Positions 4,314 through 6,753 of a DNA stretch of 6,753 nt are shown piece after piece. The notes beneath the pieces are model-generated. The model saw only the letters and a list, made by a program, of their open reading frames with translations, was not told the DNA's origin and did no database searches. Both the position numbers and the translations under genes were made by a program. Source of the stretch: an uncultured Clostridiaceae bacterium (GTDB lineage Bacteria > Bacillota > Clostridia > Lachnospirales > Lachnospiraceae). Within the stretch, counting starts at the first letter, position 1. Every line of letters starts with the position of its first letter. The stretch is from contig CATLIJ010000140.1 in the NCBI GenBank assembly GCA_949948825.1, positions 1 through 6,753 of the forward strand, given 5' to 3'.

Positions 4314-5692
4314 TACCCAATCGTAATCTGTCCTACCGGCTGCTGGACTCTTGCCACCTTTTTATGCTGGGTAAAGGACAGGGCAAAGGACAGACTGCCC
4401 ACCCGCCCGCAGTACATTAAAAATACAATGGCAAGCCTGGACGGCATACTTAAGTCTCTTGTAATTCCAGTGGTCATTCCTGCAGTGCCAATGGCAGAAA
4501 ATGCTTCAAACAGCACATCCATAACAGACAGCCGCTGAGTTGCCATAATGAACAGGGAGGCTCCCAAAGCCAGAGTCAGGTTAATCATAAAAATGGCGCT
4601 GGCCCGCTTTAACACATCCTCCTCCAGTCTTCTTCCAAAGGCATTGACCCCATAGGTTCTCTGAATGGAGGACCAGAGATGCAGGTACATAACCACAATG
4701 GTAGTGGTCTTGACCCCGCCTGCTGTGGAACCAGGGCTGCCTCCGATAAACATCAAAAACACCGTAAGCATTTTGCTGGCATCTGTAAGAGCTCCTGTGT
4801 CCACTGTATTAAATCCTGCGGTTCTGGGAGTGACAGAGGAAAACAGGGAGGTCAGAATCTTTCCGCTTGTATCCATTCCCACCAGCAGATTTTCTGACTC
4901 AAATTGGTAAAACAGCCATGCACAGCCAAAAAGCAGGCCAAAGGTGGTCAGAAGCACCAGCTTTGTGTGAAGCATGTACCGCTGAAAGCGGAAGTGATGC
5001 CTGCTTATGTCATCCCACACAATAAATCCGATTCCGCCTATGACAATCAAAGACATGACCACCAGATTTACCAGCCAGTCATTATAATAATTCACCAGAG
5101 AGCTGTATGGTCCCTGACATCCCATCAAATCAAATCCCGCATTGCAGAATGCGGAAATGGAATGAAAAATCCCAAAATAAGCTCCCTGTAAAATGCCGTA
5201 TTGGGGAATAAACCGAAGGGACAGCAAGACCGCTCCTGCCCCCTCAAAAATCACAGTTCCCACAATAATCTTTTTGGCCAGCCGCACAACTCCCCCGATC
5301 TGCAGAGTATTCACACTCTCCTGCATGAGTCCTCTTTCCTTCAGCCCAATCTTCCGCCGCAGAACAATGGAGAGAAATACGCCAATGGTCACAAACCCCA
5401 AACCCCCAATCTGAATCATGGTCAGAATCACCAGCTGGCCAAACAGGGACCAGTGCGTCCAGGTATCATAGGCGACCAGCCCTGTCACGCAGGATGCGCT
5501 GGTTGCGGTAAACAGACAGTTTACAAAGCTGCTCACTTCCCCGGTTCTGCTGGAAACCGGAAGCATCAAAAGCAGCGTTCCTGTGAAAATGATTCCCAAA
5601 AAACCATAAGCAATAAACTGGGTCTGCGTGAGATGGCTGCGCACCTGATACAGCTTCCCAAACAATCCCTTTCCCCAAGATGACATTTCCAC
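4313..5692 (-). CDS. ktrB: KtrB/TrkH-family potassium uptake pore subunit
   Basis: This integral membrane subunit conducts K+ (often Na+-dependent) and partners with KtrA. It has about 459 residues and four repeated M1-P-M2 units. The four selectivity-filter segments are visible: SASCVTGL (G71), SAFCNAGFD (G186), SVTPRTAGFN (G293) and SAIGTAGMTTG (G405). The gating-loop region after the third filter is FIGGSPGSTAGGVKTTT at 315-331. All four filter glycines are present, so the pore should be functional. The start is ambiguous. A GTG at 5692-5690 lies 4 nt after GGGAGG (complement of 5697-5702), while an in-frame ATG two codons later (5686-5684) lies 10 nt after it and would give 457 residues. 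The gene begins 48 bp after the metal permease and ends 96 bp before ktrA, on the same strand, so cotranscription is likely. Confidence 0.95.
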   Translation of the reverse strand: MEMSSWGKGLFGKLYQVRSHLTQTQFIAYGFLGIIFTGTLLLMLPVSSRTGEVSSFVNCLFTATSASCVTGLVAYDTWTHWSLFGQLVILTMIQIGGLGFVTIGVFLSIVLRRKIGLKERGLMQESVNTLQIGGVVRLAKKIIVGTVIFEGAGAVLLSLRFIPQYGILQGAYFGIFHSISAFCNAGFDLMGCQGPYSSLVNYYNDWLVNLVVMSLIVIGGIGFIVWDDISRHHFRFQRYMLHTKLVLLTTFGLLFGCAWLFYQFESENLLVGMDTSGKILTSLFSSVTPRTAGFNTVDTGALTDASKMLTVFLMFIGGSPGSTAGGVKTTTIVVMYLHLWSSIQRTYGVNAFGRRLEEDVLKRASAIFMINLTLALGASLFIMATQRLSVMDVLFEAFSAIGTAGMTTGITRDLSMPSRLAIVFLMYCGRVGSLSFALSFTQHKKVARVQQPVGQITIG

Positions 5693-5740
5693 ATTTCCTC
5701 CCTTTCTGCCAAAAACATCTTGTTTCCCTCTCTCATACCT

Positions 5741-6562
5741 TCACCGGCCAGGGCCGTAAAATCGGGAAATCCCTGTAAACACGCCAAAAACAGCCAGATT
5801 TACTAACACCACGCTGGCTCCCGCTGGTACGGACAACCCATAGGACACAGCCATGCCAATACAAAAACACACAGTTGACAGCACACCAGAACACACCACC
5901 ACACTGCGGAAGCTTTTAAACACCCGCATGGCAGTGAGAGCCGGAAATATAATCAGACTGGAAATCAGCATGGCGCCCATCATCCGCATGCCAAGTACAA
6001 TCGTCACTGCTGTCAGAACAGCAATCAGAATATTGTAACGCTTTACCTGAACCCCTGTGGCTTTGGCAAAGCTCTCATCAAAGGTCACGGCAAAAATTTT
6101 ATTATAACAAAACACAAACAGACACAAAACCACAACCGACAAAATTCCTCCCAAAACCACATCCTGCCGGCTCATGGCAAGAATGCTGCCAAACATATAG
6201 CTGCTCACATCTGTATTCATTCCTGTAGTCAGAGATGTCACCACAATCCCCATGGCAAGGGCAGAAGCAGAGATCATGGCAATCGCTGCATCGCTTTTCA
6301 CTTTGCTGTTCTCTGTAATCCGCAGAAGAAAAAAAGCAGCCAGAGTGACAACCGGAATGGATACTGCCAGAGGAGACCAGCCTACTGCCACAGCCACGGA
6401 CAAAGCGCCAAAGGACACATGGGACAGCCCGTCTCCAATCATGGAATACCGTTTTAACACCAGACTTACTCCCAAAAGGGCTGCACACAGGGATACCAGC
6501 ATCCCGCCCAAAAGCGCCCTTACCAGAAAAGGATAGGACAGCATTTCCAGAATCATTTTCAT
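5741..6562 (-). CDS. znuB: Zinc/manganese-type metal ABC transporter permease (ZnuB-like, ABC-3 family)
   Basis: This is the membrane subunit of a metal-ion ABC importer in the cytoplasmic membrane; a homodimer forms the channel and couples to the ATPase encoded just upstream. The 273 residues show about eight hydrophobic helices. ABC-3 family marks include RALLGGMLVSLCAALLG (15-31), MIGDGLSHVSFGALSVA (41-57), MRMMGAMLISSLIIFPALTA (192-211) and YGLSVPAGASVVLV (241-254). I chose the ATG at 6562-6560 because AAAAGGAG lies 8 nt upstream and the family N-terminus fits. The frame is open back to 6730, but those extra residues are Arg-rich and overlap the ATPase gene. Sequence alone does not separate zinc from manganese or iron as the substrate. 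KtrB follows after 48 bp. Confidence 0.92.
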   Translation of the reverse strand: MKMILEMLSYPFLVRALLGGMLVSLCAALLGVSLVLKRYSMIGDGLSHVSFGALSVAVAVGWSPLAVSIPVVTLAAFFLLRITENSKVKSDAAIAMISASALAMGIVVTSLTTGMNTDVSSYMFGSILAMSRQDVVLGGILSVVVLCLFVFCYNKIFAVTFDESFAKATGVQVKRYNILIAVLTAVTIVLGMRMMGAMLISSLIIFPALTAMRVFKSFRSVVVCSGVLSTVCFCIGMAVSYGLSVPAGASVVLVNLAVFGVFTGISRFYGPGR

Positions 6563-6590
6563 ATGCTTTCTCCTTTTGATCTGCCATATA

Positions 6591-6753
6591 TCATATACTT
6601 TTCCCCTCCGTGCTGCCAATTCCTGTACGCTTTTCCTCCTGCGGCCTGCCGTATTTCCTGCCGCAGACTCCGCACACCCGCTCATCCTCCTCCTGCCCCA
6701 AAAACTCCCGCCCTGCCATGCTTTCCACATAATCCTCCACAGTTCCGTAAAAA
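6591..6753 (-). CDS. Metal ABC transporter ATP-binding protein, C-terminal fragment (runs off the right edge)
   Basis: This is the last 53 codons of a frame ending in TGA at 6593-6591, 28 bp before the ZnuB-like permease on the same strand. It begins FYGTVEDYVESMAGREFLG, which resembles the region near the C-terminus of ZnuC/MntB-type ATPases (a strand followed by 'FFGTxEEY'). Together with its position this makes it the ATPase partner of the permease. The Walker and signature motifs lie outside the window, so the call rests on this short match and on gene order. After the family-like segment comes a tail of about 34 residues, charged and containing CGVCG at residues 27-31. Such a cysteine pair is not a standard part of the ATPase fold and could bind metal. 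Confidence 0.72.
   Translation of the reverse strand, partial: FYGTVEDYVESMAGREFLGQEEDERVCGVCGRKYGRPQEEKRTGIGSTEGKSI

Noticed and set aside
6102..6587. 161-residue Cys/Gly-rich minus-strand frame within the permease
   Set aside because: It is an out-of-frame shadow of the ZnuB-like gene. The recurring Cys and Gly come from reading hydrophobic codons in another frame.
6563..6730. 56-codon N-terminal extension of the ZnuB-like permease
   Set aside because: It overlaps the ATPase gene in another frame, is Arg/Gly-rich and unlike the family. AAAAGGAG precedes the ATG at 6562.

Overview
The window looks like chromosomal DNA of a Clostridia-class Firmicute, most likely a gut-type Lachnospiraceae. 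The reasons are strong AGGAGG-type ribosome binding sites, moderate GC in genes with very AT-rich intergenic DNA, Firmicute-like RimP and NusA, a Ktr-type potassium system and a near-consensus clostridial Rex operator. The genus assignment is inference. There are no tRNA, rRNA, CRISPR or insertion-sequence features.

Layout. (1) 1-973, minus strand: the start of the conserved translation/transcription operon, rimP then nusA (nusA runs off the left edge), with a promoter at 1150-1178 and a leader hairpin at 1096-1117. (2) 974-1485: a 512-bp divergent intergenic region holding the rimP promoter and leader on one strand. On the other it holds two candidate promoters and two operator-like palindromes for the transporter gene; one palindrome matches the Rex operator at 13 of 14 specified positions. 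(3) 1486-3292, plus strand: a YeiH-family (UPF0324, 'putative sulfate exporter') membrane protein followed by a small two-helix membrane protein of unknown function. (4) 3293-3562: a convergent intergenic region made largely of short repeats, including a five-copy CCGGTTTTT minisatellite that abuts the stop of ktrA. (5) 3563-6753, minus strand: the tail of a metal ABC transporter ATPase, its ZnuB-type permease, then KtrB (TrkH) and KtrA (TrkA). All four are on one strand, with gaps of 28, 48 and 96 bp.

How the genes work together. RimP matures the 30S subunit and NusA is the elongation/termination factor of the same operon. The ATPase and permease belong to a zinc/manganese-type uptake system whose remaining parts lie beyond the right edge. 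KtrB is the K+ pore and KtrA its nucleotide-sensing gating ring. The YeiH-like protein and its small neighbour may be one redox-controlled anion export unit, if the Rex site is real. Most of the window is well-known core and transport biology. The less ordinary parts are the transporter's control region, its small unnamed partner, the repeat tract behind ktrA and the Cys-bearing tail of the ABC ATPase.
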